DNA from: Billgrantia aerodenitrificans
GTDB taxonomy: Bacteria; Pseudomonadota; Gammaproteobacteria; Pseudomonadales; Halomonadaceae
Reading direction: 5' to 3'
NCBI RefSeq assembly: GCF_021404405.1
Contig: NZ_JABFTV010000008.1
Coordinates: forward strand, 124,001 to 188,000
Length of the DNA stretch: 64,000 nt
Position 1 is the stretch's first letter, and each line of letters begins with the position of its first letter. This document shows, in pieces, positions 37,944 to 46,991 of the stretch. The notes under the pieces are model-generated. The model did no database searches, had not been told where the DNA came from, and saw only the letters and a list, made by a program, of their open reading frames with translations. A program made the position numbers and the translations under genes.

Positions 37944-38690
37944 TCAGCCCTCTTCGCACCAGGCCGCCGCATCACCTACCAGGCGGTAGCGTCTTTCAGG
38001 TCTCCCTACATCACCGTAGCCCAGATCTGCGCCAACTACCTGCACCGACACCAGAAATTCCAGATAGCGTCGTGCAGTGGAACGGCTCGCCCCCATGGCA
38101 CGCGCCACGTCCATGGCCGCCAGAGGCTTGCCGGCGCTGTCCAGCGCCGCCACCACGGCACGCAACGTCAGACGATCGATGCCCTTGGGCAGGCTACGCG
38201 CGGCACTGCCCGACGTCCCCTCCGGTCGCAGCCTGGCCAGTACCCGGTCGAGTTCCTCTTGATTGAGCTCGTGACGTGCCGCCAAGGCTTCGCGCTCACG
38301 ACGAAAGCGAGCCAGCATCTGCGCCATGCGCGCCGCCTCGACCGGCTTGATCAGGTAGTCGAAGATTCCCCCGCGCAGCGCCTCGGAAATGGTATCGACC
38401 TCCCTCGCCGCGGTGATCATGACGATATCCACGTGCACATGATCCCGGCGCAGCGCCCACAGCAGTTCCAGCCCTTCCACATCGGGCAGGTAGGCATCCA
38501 GCAGCACCAGATGGACCTCTACTGCGTGTTGCGCCATCAGCTCACGCGCTTCGGCGCCACTGCGAGCCATCCCCACGACTCGGAAGCCCTGGCTCTGCTC
38601 GATGAAGGCGCGATGTATCTCGGCGATGCGGAAATCGTCTTCGATGATCAGGATGCCGTATTCTTCAGGCGTCGAGCCTGCCTCGTACAT
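37944..38690 (-). CDS. CitB/DctR-family response regulator
   Basis: An N-terminal receiver domain (phosphorylatable Asp in LVLLDAYLPDVEGLEL, Lys in FDYLIKPVEAARM) is followed by a linker and a C-terminal winged helix-turn-helix of the CitB/DctR type (AMDVARAMGASRSTARRYLEFLVS). The total is 248 residues. The ATG at 38690 is preceded by GGGGAG; the upstream frame overlaps the kinase gene. It follows its kinase by 23 bases and lies upstream of tctCBA, so it should activate that transporter in response to external carboxylate. Confidence 0.92.
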   Translation of the reverse strand: MYEAGSTPEEYGILIIEDDFRIAEIHRAFIEQSQGFRVVGMARSGAEARELMAQHAVEVHLVLLDAYLPDVEGLELLWALRRDHVHVDIVMITAAREVDTISEALRGGIFDYLIKPVEAARMAQMLARFRREREALAARHELNQEELDRVLARLRPEGTSGSAARSLPKGIDRLTLRAVVAALDSAGKPLAAMDVARAMGASRSTARRYLEFLVSVQVVGADLGYGDVGRPERRYRLVGDAAAWCEEG

Positions 38691-38713
38691 TCTCTCCCCC
38701 ATAAATATTGGCA

Positions 38714-40411
38714 TTATGATAATGGGTGGTCGGCTTGCACCGGCTGCACGGTGCGACACAGAGAGCGAGAGAGCACCACCGTGAAACAGGCACCGCCCAG
38801 TTCGCTTTCCTCCAGCGTGATCGCTCCACCATGTTCGCGACACAGACGATTGACCAGCGCCAGACCGATGCCGCGGTGCTTGCCGGGCTTGGTGGAAAAA
38901 CCTTCCTTGAAGATCGCCTCGACGTGTTCGGGCGGCACGCCGGGGCCGTTGTCCTCCACTTCGATCAGCACCTGTTCACCGAGATCGGTGAAGAACAGCC
39001 GCACCTGCCCCTTTGCCCCACCCTTACGCACCTCATGGAAAGCGTTGTCGATCAGGTTGCCGATCACCGTCATGACGACTTCCTGGCCGGTGAGGGTCAG
39101 CGCGGTGGAGAGCGAACTCTGCTCGTCGATCTCGAGATGTACGTCGAGCTCCCGCGCCCGGGTCAGCTTGCCCAGCAGCGTGCCGCTGACCACCGGGTCG
39201 GCCACGTGCTTCATCAGGAAGGTCATCTGGGCCTGCTGACGCTCGCTCTCCTGGTGAATCAGCGCCAGGGCGTCTTCGACTCTGTCGAGCTGCAGCATGC
39301 CCGAAATGGTGTAGAGCTTGTTGGAATACTCATGGGCCTGGGCGCGCAGCATGTCCACGTCGCGGCTGGCAGCGCTCAGTGCATCGGAGAGCTCGACGAT
39401 CTCGCGGCGACTGCGGAACGTCGCCACCGCCCCTTCCACTTCGCCGGCGTCGACGATCGGCACCCGGTTCACCACCACGGGATGATCGCCCAGCCACATC
39501 TCCTGATCGAACTGCCGCTCGCCCCGCTCCAGCACCTCGGAGAGACGCGAGTTGGGCACCAGCTCCTGGATCGGCCGCCCCAGCACCTCTTCCTCAGGTG
39601 GCAGACCGAGGAAGCGCCGGCCCTGCTGATTCACCAGGGTGATCTGCCCTTCGCGGTTCACCGCCAGAATCCCCTCGTGAATCGACTGCAGGATCGCCTC
39701 CTTCTCCATCGCCAGCCGCGCGATCTCGTAGGGCTCCAGGCCGAGAATCACCTTCTTCAGATGGCGCGAGAGCAGGTAGGCACCGGCGAAGCCGAACACG
39801 ATCATCAGCGCCACCAGCCACCACCCCAGGCTGGTGTGCTCGACCACGTCCATGGCCACGCGGTCGAGCATGAAGCCCACCGAGACGATGCCGATGATGT
39901 TGCCTTCGGCATCGAATACCGGGGTCTTGCCGCGCATCGCCTTGCCCAGCGAGCCGACCGCCTCGGAGACGTAGGACTCGCCGTGCAGCAGTGCCCGGTC
40001 ATTGTCGCCGCCGACCATGGACTCGCCCAGGCGCTCCGGCAAGGGATGGGAGTAGCGCAGGCTCTCGGTATTGCCCACCACCACGTAGCGGGCTCCGGTT
40101 TCGCGGCGGATGCGTTCGGCGATGGGCTGGATGGTGGCGCTGGGATCGGGGTCGTCGAAAGCGGCGATCAATTCGGGGATGCTGGCCACGCTGAGCGCCA
40201 CGGCCAACGCGCGCTCGCCCATCTGGTGGCTGATGATCTCGCCCTTGCGATGATTGAGATAGGCGCCCTGGGCCAGCAGCATGGCGGCGAGCAGCACACC
40301 TACCAGCAGCATCACCTGCAGGCGAAAGCTGCGCGTCAGCCAGTTACGCCGCGCACGCCCGCGGCGGAGACTTTGAAGCTCGGCAATGGATTCACTGCGC
40401 GGGGAGGACAT
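38714..40411 (-). CDS. CitA/DctS-type sensor histidine kinase
   Basis: This is a 565-residue membrane kinase. Two membrane helices (near residues 31-50 and 175-195) bracket a periplasmic PDC/sCache domain (RETGARYVVVGNTESLRYSHPLPERLG with the family's YSHP-x5-G signature) that binds di- or tricarboxylates. A cytoplasmic PAS domain follows, then an SpoOB-type dimer helix with the phospho-His in HEYSNKLYTISGMLQL, and an HATPase with DNGPGVPP and GIGLALVNRL. It is typical of CitA/DcuS/DctS sensors. It presumably senses the TctCBA substrate and phosphorylates the adjacent regulator. Confidence 0.93.
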   Translation of the reverse strand: MSSPRSESIAELQSLRRGRARRNWLTRSFRLQVMLLVGVLLAAMLLAQGAYLNHRKGEIISHQMGERALAVALSVASIPELIAAFDDPDPSATIQPIAERIRRETGARYVVVGNTESLRYSHPLPERLGESMVGGDNDRALLHGESYVSEAVGSLGKAMRGKTPVFDAEGNIIGIVSVGFMLDRVAMDVVEHTSLGWWLVALMIVFGFAGAYLLSRHLKKVILGLEPYEIARLAMEKEAILQSIHEGILAVNREGQITLVNQQGRRFLGLPPEEEVLGRPIQELVPNSRLSEVLERGERQFDQEMWLGDHPVVVNRVPIVDAGEVEGAVATFRSRREIVELSDALSAASRDVDMLRAQAHEYSNKLYTISGMLQLDRVEDALALIHQESERQQAQMTFLMKHVADPVVSGTLLGKLTRARELDVHLEIDEQSSLSTALTLTGQEVVMTVIGNLIDNAFHEVRKGGAKGQVRLFFTDLGEQVLIEVEDNGPGVPPEHVEAIFKEGFSTKPGKHRGIGLALVNRLCREHGGAITLEESELGGACFTVVLSRSLCRTVQPVQADHPLS

Positions 40412-40486
40412 CAGCGAAGCTCGACGTGAACGAAAGCTTCATTGTCGCATGGCTGGCCGGCCGAGGCATCCGCCAACCGGCCTCGC

Positions 40487-40876
40487 TCATTCGGGGGTCA
40501 GGCGTACGTTCACCACACCGGGGCCGATCATGTCGAGCTCCTCCGCCGCACGGCGCGAGACGTCGATGACCCTGCCGCGTACGAAGGGGCCGCGGTCGTT
40601 GATGCGCACCACCGTCTCACGACCGTTGTCCAGCCGCGTGACGCGCACATGGGTGCCAAACGGCAGGCTGCGGTGGGCCGCCGTCAGTGCGTTGCGGTCG
40701 TGGCGCTCACCGCTGGCGGTCTGGCGGCCGTGATAGCGGTCGGCATAGAACGATGCCTGGCCCTGCTCACCGTTCCAGCCGGACGGTGCCGAGACGCGCT
40801 CGCCCTGCCCGCCGCCGCGCCCGGCACAGCCGGCGATCAGCACGGACATGAACAACACGAGCGCGACTCTCATCAT
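40487..40876 (-). CDS. RlpA-like septal ring lipoprotein (double-psi beta-barrel)
   Basis: The 129-residue protein has a lipoprotein signal peptide (lipobox LIAGC) and one double-psi beta-barrel domain: [51 protein letters not shown] and a final [14 protein letters not shown]. The conserved DRGP motif and the His/Asp pair of RlpA lytic transglycosylases are present. It lacks the SPOR domain of full-length RlpA, so septal targeting is doubtful. GAGG precedes the ATG at 40876. Peptidoglycan cleavage at naked glycan strands is the family activity. Confidence 0.9.
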   Translation of the reverse strand: MMRVALVLFMSVLIAGCAGRGGGQGERVSAPSGWNGEQGQASFYADRYHGRQTASGERHDRNALTAAHRSLPFGTHVRVTRLDNGRETVVRINDRGPFVRGRVIDVSRRAAEELDMIGPGVVNVRLTPE

Positions 40877-40948
40877 CTCTCTCACCTCGCAGGACGTTCC
40901 CAACGAACCGGCCCGACATTAGCGCCAAGCTCGACGACAGGCAAGCAC

Positions 40949-42409
40949 TCAGCCGGCCAGCGTACGCCGCAGCCGTGGGCTCACCAGCTCGCCCAGCAGA
41001 GTGATCAGCACAAGCACGCCCAACAGCCAGGGCCAGTGCATGCCGAACTCCAGACGCGCGATGCCCAGCGCATCGACGAAGATCACCAGAATGCCCAGCG
41101 GGCTGACGTAGCGCACCATGAACAGCCACAGTGCATGCCAGTGGGCCGAGAGGCCCAGCTCCTCGCGGAAGCTCTCGCTCTTCAGCACGAAGCCGGCCAG
41201 CAGCGCCATGCCCAGGCCGCCCAGGGGCATCATCCAGCGCGAGGTGAGGTAATCCAGCCAGTCGAAGAAGTGGCGGCCGGCCAGGGTCCAGTCCGCCCCC
41301 AGATTGAACGACAGCATCGCCAGGGTGCTCACCAGCCACAGCACGAGCCCGGTGGCCCAGGCCGCCGTACGCCGGCTGATGCCCTTGTTGTCCACCAGCC
41401 AGGAGACGGTGGCCTCGACCATGGAGATCGACGAGGTCAGCGCCGCCATGGAGAGCATGACGAAGAACAGGATGCCGAACAGCGTGCCCAGCGGCATGGC
41501 CTGGAACGCCAGCGGCAGGCTCATGAAGATCAGGCCCGGCCCCTCGCCGGGGTTCATGCCGTTGGCGAAGATGATGGGGAAGATCGCCAGCCCCGCCATC
41601 AGCGCCACCAGGGTATCGGCAATCGCCACACTGAAGGTGGTGCGCGCGATGGAGGTACGCGACGGCAGGTAGCTGCCATAAGTGAGGATGGCACCCGAGG
41701 CCAGCGACAGGGTGAAGAACGCATGGCCCAGGGCGGCCAGCATGCCGTCGCTGGTCAGGCTACCGGCGTTGAACGAGAACAGGAAACGCCAGGCCTCGCC
41801 GAAGCCGCCGGAGAACACGCCGTAACCGATCAGTATCAGAAGCATGATGACCATGCCGGGCATCATCCAACTGACGCTGCGCTCGATGCCCGCCTGCACC
41901 CCCTTGCCCACGATCAGCATGGTCAGCAGCGTTACCAGGGTGCTCCAGAACCCAAGATTGAAGGGGTTCTCGTTGTTGCCGACGAAGATCGCCACCATGT
42001 CGTCCACGCCGCTACCGGCGAGCTGGCCGGTAAGCATCTTCCACAGATAGGAGAACGACCAACCGGCCACCACCACGTAGAAGGAGAGGATCATGAAGCC
42101 GGCCAGCATCGCCATCCAACCCAGCAGCGACCACAGCGGCGAACGCCCCGACTCCGTCACCACGCGGCGTACCGCATCGATGGGGCTGCCGCGGCCGCGC
42201 CGACCGAAAGCGATTTCGGTCATCATAACCGGCACACCCACCGCCAGGATGCAGGCCAGATAGACCAGCACGAAAGCGCCGCCGCCGTGCTCGCCGGTGA
42301 TATAGGGAAACTTCCAGATATTGCCCAGGCCGACGGCAGAGCCGGTCGCCGCCAGCACGAAGCCCCAGCGGCCCAGCCACTGAGCGCGAGGTTGTTGGGT
42401 AGTCGTCAT
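40949..42409 (-). CDS. Neurotransmitter:sodium symporter family transporter
   Basis: This 486-residue, twelve-helix inner-membrane protein belongs to the NSS family (LeuT fold). Visible signatures are FVLAATGSAVGLGNIWKFPY in helix 1, which forms the Na+ and substrate sites, and the unwound helix-6 region SLASGAILTYGSYLP. Family members import amino acids or other small amines with sodium. The substrate is unknown, but the hppD gene upstream on the same strand suggests an aromatic amino acid such as tyrosine. A terminator separates the two, so co-transcription is not certain. Confidence 0.92.
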   Translation of the reverse strand: MTTTQQPRAQWLGRWGFVLAATGSAVGLGNIWKFPYITGEHGGGAFVLVYLACILAVGVPVMMTEIAFGRRGRGSPIDAVRRVVTESGRSPLWSLLGWMAMLAGFMILSFYVVVAGWSFSYLWKMLTGQLAGSGVDDMVAIFVGNNENPFNLGFWSTLVTLLTMLIVGKGVQAGIERSVSWMMPGMVIMLLILIGYGVFSGGFGEAWRFLFSFNAGSLTSDGMLAALGHAFFTLSLASGAILTYGSYLPSRTSIARTTFSVAIADTLVALMAGLAIFPIIFANGMNPGEGPGLIFMSLPLAFQAMPLGTLFGILFFVMLSMAALTSSISMVEATVSWLVDNKGISRRTAAWATGLVLWLVSTLAMLSFNLGADWTLAGRHFFDWLDYLTSRWMMPLGGLGMALLAGFVLKSESFREELGLSAHWHALWLFMVRYVSPLGILVIFVDALGIARLEFGMHWPWLLGVLVLITLLGELVSPRLRRTLAG

Positions 42410-42529
42410 CGTGTCACCAGGGGGAGTTGTTATCGCGCGGACGCAGCAATATGCCCGCCATATTGTCAGGTTTGCAACGTCATTTATTGTCTAGCATTGT
42501 AATTCCATGACATCTGCCTGAGGACAGAT

Positions 42530-42565
42530 AAAAAAACGGCTCCCGTCCGATGGGGCGGGAGCCGT
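42530..42565 (-). terminator. Rho-independent terminator of hppD
   Basis: On the minus strand ACGGCTCCCG (42565-42556) pairs with CGGGAGCCGT (42545-42536) around a 10-base loop. A run of seven T residues follows. It sits eight bases after the hppD stop. Confidence 0.9.
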
Positions 42566-42573
42566 GGCGTGGA

Positions 42574-43674
42574 TCAGTCGGCCTTGAGAACGCCGCGCCG
42601 GATCTGATCCTCTTCGATGGATTCGAACAGGGCTTTGAAGTTGCCCTCGCCGAAACCGTCATTGCCCTTGCGCTGGATGATCTCGAAGAAGATCGGACCG
42701 ATCACGGTCTCGGTGAAGATCTGCAGCAGTACGCCTTCGTCCGGACCGCCGTCGATCAGCAGGCTCAGCTCGCGCAGGTCCTCGACGTTCTCTTCGTGGT
42801 TGGGCACGCGAGAATCGACCTTCTCATAGTAGGTGTCTGGGGTGGTGAGGAAGGTCACGCCGTTGGCGCGCAGGCCGCGCACCGTGGCATAGATGTCGTC
42901 GGTGGCCATGGCCAGGTGCTGGATGCCCTCGCCGTTGTACTCGCGCAGGAATTCGGCGATCTGCGAGGTGTCGTCGGCGGACTCGTTGATCGGAATATGC
43001 ATCTTGCCGCAGGGCGCGGTCATGGCACGGGAGTGCAGGCCAGTCTTCTTGCCCTTGATGTCGAAGTAGCGGTTCTCGCGGAAGTTGGCGATCTCGGTGT
43101 AGAAATCGGCCCACACGTCCATCTGGCCGCGGTCGACGTTGTGGGTTAGGTGATCGAGCACCTTCAGGCCCACGCTGTTGTCGTTGGGCGAACGGCCGGG
43201 AATCGGCTCGAAGTCGATGTCGTAGATGGTGCGCCCTTCGCTGTCGACCTTGTTGTCGACGAAGTAGAGCAGCGAGCCACCGATGCCGCGCACCGCGGGA
43301 ATGCCCACCTCACCGGGGCCGATCGGGTTCTCCACCGCCTCGGCACCGTGGGCCAGGGCGTATTCGAAGGCCTGCTTGGCATCGGCCACCTTCCAAGCCA
43401 TGGCGCAGGCACAGGGGCCGTGCACCTTGGCAAACTCGGCAGCATGGCTGTCGGGCTCGGCGTTGAGCACGAAGTTGACGTTCTCCTGCTGGAACAGGAA
43501 CACCTGCTTGGAGCGGTGCTTGCGCGTCTCGGTGAAGCCCATGCGATTGAACAGCGCACGCAGTTCCTCGATACCTTCGGCGCTGGGGGCGCTGTACTCG
43601 ACGAACTCGAAGCCGTTGGTACCGATCGGATTGTCTTGTGAAATCGGTGAAACGGTCTTGGCGGGTGCGTTCAT
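42574..43674 (-). CDS. hppD: 4-hydroxyphenylpyruvate dioxygenase
   Basis: This non-heme iron enzyme converts 4-hydroxyphenylpyruvate to homogentisate in tyrosine catabolism. The 366-residue protein has two vicinal-oxygen-chelate domains. The iron ligands are visible as His in DHLTHNV, His in IQHLAMATDD and Glu in FFEIIQRKG. The start at 43674 is preceded by GGAGG; the longer upstream frame is unsupported. Two TyrR boxes lie 170-260 bp upstream, which links it to the TyrR regulator and phhAB at 57-60 kb. Homogentisate dioxygenase and later pathway genes are not in the window. Confidence 0.97.
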   Translation of the reverse strand: MNAPAKTVSPISQDNPIGTNGFEFVEYSAPSAEGIEELRALFNRMGFTETRKHRSKQVFLFQQENVNFVLNAEPDSHAAEFAKVHGPCACAMAWKVADAKQAFEYALAHGAEAVENPIGPGEVGIPAVRGIGGSLLYFVDNKVDSEGRTIYDIDFEPIPGRSPNDNSVGLKVLDHLTHNVDRGQMDVWADFYTEIANFRENRYFDIKGKKTGLHSRAMTAPCGKMHIPINESADDTSQIAEFLREYNGEGIQHLAMATDDIYATVRGLRANGVTFLTTPDTYYEKVDSRVPNHEENVEDLRELSLLIDGGPDEGVLLQIFTETVIGPIFFEIIQRKGNDGFGEGNFKALFESIEEDQIRRGVLKAD

Positions 43675-43841
43675 TGTTTCCTCCAGGGGGTGGACATTGT
43701 TGTGCAAGCGCAGTGTCTGCGTCGGGTTCGGCACCCCTCGAGGTGCCGACTGGTGACTCCAGACTAGTGCGCGCCCTCTCCCCGAGAAACGCCCGGCGAG
43801 CGCCTTTGGCAGCGCCCGCTGGGGATAACTCGCCTGCGCCA

Positions 43842-43859
43842 TGTAAAAGAACCCTTACA
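43842..43859. promoter_or_regulatory. TyrR box 1 upstream of hppD
   Basis: TGTAAA-AGAACC-CTTACA matches the TyrR/PhhR consensus TGTAAA-N6-TTTACA at 11 of 12 positions. Confidence 0.75.
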
Positions 43860-43913
43860 GCTGATCCAAGTGCGACGATACCGCACTTCGGGCGGTGCGA
43901 TATCGTGACAGGG

Positions 43914-43931
43914 CGTAAAGCCCTCTTTACA
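43914..43931. promoter_or_regulatory. TyrR box 2 upstream of hppD
   Basis: CGTAAA-GCCCTC-TTTACA matches the consensus at 11 of 12 positions. It is centred 72 bp (about seven helical turns) from box 1, allowing both dimers to lie on one face of the DNA. Confidence 0.75.
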
Positions 43932-43940
43932 CTTGAGCCC

Positions 43941-44087
43941 TAAGGAAGCGCTGAACAAATCGCCGAGCGAGATGAAGCGCAAGGCGCACGGAGCACAGGA
44001 ACCGGAGCATATGGGGTATATGTGAGGATTCCGAGCACCGCGCAACGCAGCGATTCGCTCGCGTAGGCATTTGTGCAGTGTTTCCCT
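43941..44087. repeat. 147-bp palindromic element at the argO stop codon
   Basis: The ends are imperfect inverted repeats of about 20 bases: TAAGGAAGCGCTGAACAAAT on the left, and TAGGGAAACACTGCACAAAT read from the right. Inner GAGCGA/TCGCTC-type pairing continues the symmetry. The right end overlaps the argO TAG stop codon. The remaining gap to hppD (43675-43940) holds the two TyrR boxes and no gene. The build is that of a small non-autonomous palindromic repeat. Confidence 0.7.
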
Positions 44088-44691
44088 AAATCATTGCTCC
44101 ACTCGCCAGCCTCCACGCCACCCAGGCCAAAATGAGCCCGATCACCAGGTCGATGGCGCGCCACACTCGCGGACTGGCCAGCCGTGGCGCCAGCCAACCC
44201 GCTGCCGCGGCCAGACCGAAGAACCAGCCGAATGAAGCCATCGCCGCACCGATGAAGAAACCCAGCGGACTCGGCTGCACCGCGCCGATGGCGCCGAGCA
44301 GTACCACCGTTTCGAGATAGACCTGCGGATTGAGCAGGGTCACCGCCAGCGTTGCCGCCAGAGCGGCCTGCCACGACTGGATGCCGCCGCCACCCGCTAC
44401 CAGCGCCTGGCCGATGAAGACCCGACGAAACGCTAGCGATGCCTGCCAGGCCAGGAAGGCGGCACCGGCCCAACGCGCCACTTCCATCAGCGTCTCCTGC
44501 TGGGCGATCAATATGCCCAGGCCCAGCACGCCGACACCGACCAGCAGCCAGTCGCACAGTGCACAGACCCCGGCCACCAGCCAGGCATGCTGCCGGCGCA
44601 GGCTCTGCTGCAGCACGAAGGCATTCTGGGCACCGATGGCGACGATCAGCCCGGCGCAGATCAGCAACCCGTTGAGCCATGACAACCACAT
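44086..44691 (-). CDS. LysE/ArgO family amino acid exporter
   Basis: This 201-residue inner-membrane protein has six hydrophobic helices. The family signature is in the first helix pair: LLICAGLIVAIGAQNAFVLQQSL, with the GAQNAF motif typical of LysE/ArgO arginine/lysine exporters, and LLNPQVYLETVVLLG later. The ATG at 44691 is preceded by AGGGAG. It is divergent from an ArgP-like LysR regulator, the classic argO-argP arrangement. Its stop codon is at the end of a palindromic element. Export of arginine is inferred from the family and the neighbour. Confidence 0.9.
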   Translation of the reverse strand: MWLSWLNGLLICAGLIVAIGAQNAFVLQQSLRRQHAWLVAGVCALCDWLLVGVGVLGLGILIAQQETLMEVARWAGAAFLAWQASLAFRRVFIGQALVAGGGGIQSWQAALAATLAVTLLNPQVYLETVVLLGAIGAVQPSPLGFFIGAAMASFGWFFGLAAAAGWLAPRLASPRVWRAIDLVIGLILAWVAWRLASGAMI

Positions 44692-44785
44692 CGTTTTTTC
44701 TCCCTGGCAAGTCGATGCCGCCAAGGCTAAGCTCTCTGCCATAATTAGAGAAATGAATAAAACAACTAGGGAATAAGCATTACTG

Positions 44786-45721
44786 ATGCTCGACTACAAA
44801 CTGCTCGAGGCGCTGGTGGCGGTGATCGATCAAGGCGGTTTCGAACGCGGCGCGCGATATCTGGGGCTCACGCAATCAGCGGTGTCGCAGCGTATCAAGC
44901 TGCTCGAGGCGCGCCTGGGCCAGCCGGTGCTGGTGCGCAGCCCACGCCTCGCGCCCACCCCGCTGGGGCGGAAGCTGCTCAACCATGCCCAGCAGGTACT
45001 GCTGCTGGAAGGCGACCTGCTCGGCGAGGTGCCGGCGCTCGGCAGCGGCGAGCAGCGCCTGCGCCTGGCGATCAACGCCGACAGCCTGGCCACCTGGTGG
45101 CCGGAGGCCATCGGACGCTTCTGCGAGCGTCATCCCGTGCTGTTCGATCTGGTAGTGGAGGATCAGGAGGTGGCGTTAAAGCGCATGCGCGACGGTGACG
45201 TGGCCGGCTGCATCTGCGACTCGCCCACGCCAGTGCAAGGCGCACGCAGCCACCCACTCGGCAGCATGCGCTATCGCGCCCTGGCCAGCCCCAGCTTCGT
45301 GGCACGCCATTTCGGCGATGGCGTAACCCCGGAGGCGCTGCGCCGGGCGCCGGCCATCGTGTTCGGCCCCGACGACCGCCTGCAACATCGCTACCTGGCC
45401 ATGCACGGTGTGGAGCCGCCCTTCCCCCATCACCTCTGCCCTTCTTCGGAGGGTTTCGTCGGCCTGGCCCTGGCCGGACTCGGCTACGGCATGGTGCCGG
45501 AGCGTCAGGCCCAGCGCGAACTGAGCGAGGGCCGGCTGCAGGAGATCGACGCGGGACCACACCTGGCCGAGGGCCGGCTGATCGATCTCTCGCCGGGCCA
45601 GGTGATCGACGTGCCGCTCTACTGGCACCACTGGCGCCAGGGCGGCAAGGTGCTCGACACCCTCACCGACCACCTGCTGCGCCTCGGCGATGCCTGGCTT
45701 ACGCCGCTCTCCAAGATATAA
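44786..45721 (+). CDS. ArgP/LysG-like LysR-family transcription regulator
   Basis: This is a 311-residue LysR-type regulator. The N-terminal helix-turn-helix is LEALVAVIDQGGFERGARYLGLTQSAVSQRIKLLEARLGQ-like, with the rest a two-lobed effector domain. The SAVSQRIK motif and the LSPGQVIDVPLYWHHWR C-terminus are typical of ArgP (IciA)/LysG, which senses arginine and lysine and activates the divergent exporter gene. The intergenic region (44692-44785) is AT-rich, as expected for the shared promoter. The exact effector is not known here. Confidence 0.9.
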   Translation: MLDYKLLEALVAVIDQGGFERGARYLGLTQSAVSQRIKLLEARLGQPVLVRSPRLAPTPLGRKLLNHAQQVLLLEGDLLGEVPALGSGEQRLRLAINADSLATWWPEAIGRFCERHPVLFDLVVEDQEVALKRMRDGDVAGCICDSPTPVQGARSHPLGSMRYRALASPSFVARHFGDGVTPEALRRAPAIVFGPDDRLQHRYLAMHGVEPPFPHHLCPSSEGFVGLALAGLGYGMVPERQAQRELSEGRLQEIDAGPHLAEGRLIDLSPGQVIDVPLYWHHWRQGGKVLDTLTDHLLRLGDAWLTPLSKI

Positions 45722-45754
45722 GCGCCACGGTCTGCACGGCGAGGAACGAAGCGC

Positions 45755-46060
45755 TCAACCGTTACGCAGCTTGGTCTCGACACTCGAAACCTTGTCGGCC
45801 ATGGACTGCTCGCGGTCGGTGCGGGTACCCAGCTTGATGGTGGTGGTGATACGCGGCGCACCCATCTCGTGCACCACCTCGTGGCAGCGCTTGACCACCG
45901 CCATCACCTCATCCCACGGCCCCTCGATGTTGGTGCCGTAGGCGTGCATGTTATGTTCCAGGCCCGAGGCCTCGATCACCCGCTGACAGGCGGCGATCTG
46001 CGGCGAGACCGACACGCCCACTCCCAGCGGGACGACGCAGAGATCGATGATGACGTGCAT
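45755..46060 (-). CDS. MTH1187/YkoF-like thiamine-binding protein
   Basis: This 101-residue protein of the DUF77 family folds as a ferredoxin-like dimer and, in relatives, binds thiamine or hydroxymethylpyrimidine in the cytoplasm. Visible features are IIDLCVVPLGVGVSVSPQIAACQRVIEASGLEHNMHAYGTNIEG-like sequence with the conserved YGTNIEG loop and a C-terminal APRITTTIKLGTR strand. AAGGAG precedes the ATG. It is convergent with the ArgP-like gene. No thiamine biosynthetic gene or TPP riboswitch is seen nearby, so its role is uncertain. Confidence 0.88.
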   Translation of the reverse strand: MHVIIDLCVVPLGVGVSVSPQIAACQRVIEASGLEHNMHAYGTNIEGPWDEVMAVVKRCHEVVHEMGAPRITTTIKLGTRTDREQSMADKVSSVETKLRNG

Positions 46061-46147
46061 GGCAAGACGCTCCTTCTACAATTCACCAAATCAAGATATT
46101 CGTAACCGGCACATCAATGAGCACGACAGGACATCACTGGCACTCTG

Positions 46148-46930
46148 TCATACAGTCTTGTCATCTGGTGGGCGGATGTAAACGTGATCGAGGCTTTCCT
46201 CAGGGAAAGCAAAACTTCCCGGCCGCCAGAAGCGAGCTTCCACGCTGCCATGGGCTAGCACAGGAGCCTTAAGATTGATTTCTCCCTGACTTTGGTCCTC
46301 GCGTCCGAAATCAAGAAGCAACGAGGCAAGTTCACATAACCCCTCAGGCGTTGTCGCTACGATGAGCTGATCGGCTTCGGCACGCCTGCGCCGATGGCGT
46401 GCCTCTTGGTCCGACCAACCGAAATAGAAGCCGGGAAAGTCGATTTCCTCCAGTGCTCGCGAATCATGACTCAACGGGTGGCGATCGACCTCCTTGGGGC
46501 TGTATTTGAAGGAGATATAGCGAGGTGGAGCTTCAGTCTTGAGAAAGTAATGGCGATGATGAACCATGCGGTCGCATATCACGTATAACTGTTTTAGAGA
46601 ATTTCGAGGGTGGGTCAAATTCAACCCCGCCCACTCCCTGCCACTGAAGAGCAGATGCAGCAGCCACAACCCCATTTTCTGCCAGCTTTCCGGCAGCCCA
46701 TACCACTCCACCGAGGGGTAATTCAGCAAAATCTCGAATGGCGACTCATCATCTTCCCCAGCCGCACCGGCGAAACCAAGGGAGCGTTGACGAAACGGAT
46801 CGAGAAGAAGCCCATCGAAGTCAACTTGGTTAGCCAAACTCGCAGAAAACTGTGAAGGCTCAAACCGGTAGCTATCCTTCGTCGGTGGGCACTTCAACAT
46901 ATCGAGCAATGCAGTATATGCATTATTCAC
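46148..46930 (-). CDS. Hypothetical protein, AT-richer than neighbours
   Basis: This 260-residue soluble protein is not recognised. It has aromatic-rich segments (EWYGLPESWQKMGLWLLHLL), a basic stretch (ARHRRRRAEADQ) and no signal peptide or membrane helix. It begins at GTG 46930 with GGGAGG at a spacing of 7. Its base composition is visibly lower in GC than the flanking genes, and it lies between conserved metabolic genes and the L,D-transpeptidase/SMC cluster. The size and layout could fit an orphan immunity-type protein, but no toxin gene is near. The function is unknown and recent acquisition is suspected. Confidence 0.6.
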   Translation of the reverse strand: MNNAYTALLDMLKCPPTKDSYRFEPSQFSASLANQVDFDGLLLDPFRQRSLGFAGAAGEDDESPFEILLNYPSVEWYGLPESWQKMGLWLLHLLFSGREWAGLNLTHPRNSLKQLYVICDRMVHHRHYFLKTEAPPRYISFKYSPKEVDRHPLSHDSRALEEIDFPGFYFGWSDQEARHRRRRAEADQLIVATTPEGLCELASLLLDFGREDQSQGEINLKAPVLAHGSVEARFWRPGSFAFPEESLDHVYIRPPDDKTV

Positions 46931-46991
46931 TCACCAGCCTCCCCTTCTCCATACGCCTGCATTCCCACCCCCAGCACTGCACCTCATAGTA

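Noticed and set aside
38726..40429. Open frame of 567 codons opposite the CitA-type kinase
   Set aside because: It is antisense to a clear kinase gene with all motifs and has no start signals of its own.
40442..42502. Open frame of 686 codons opposite the symporter gene
   Set aside because: It is antisense to the NSS symporter and the RlpA-like gene; the Gln/His-rich translation is typical of a shadow frame.
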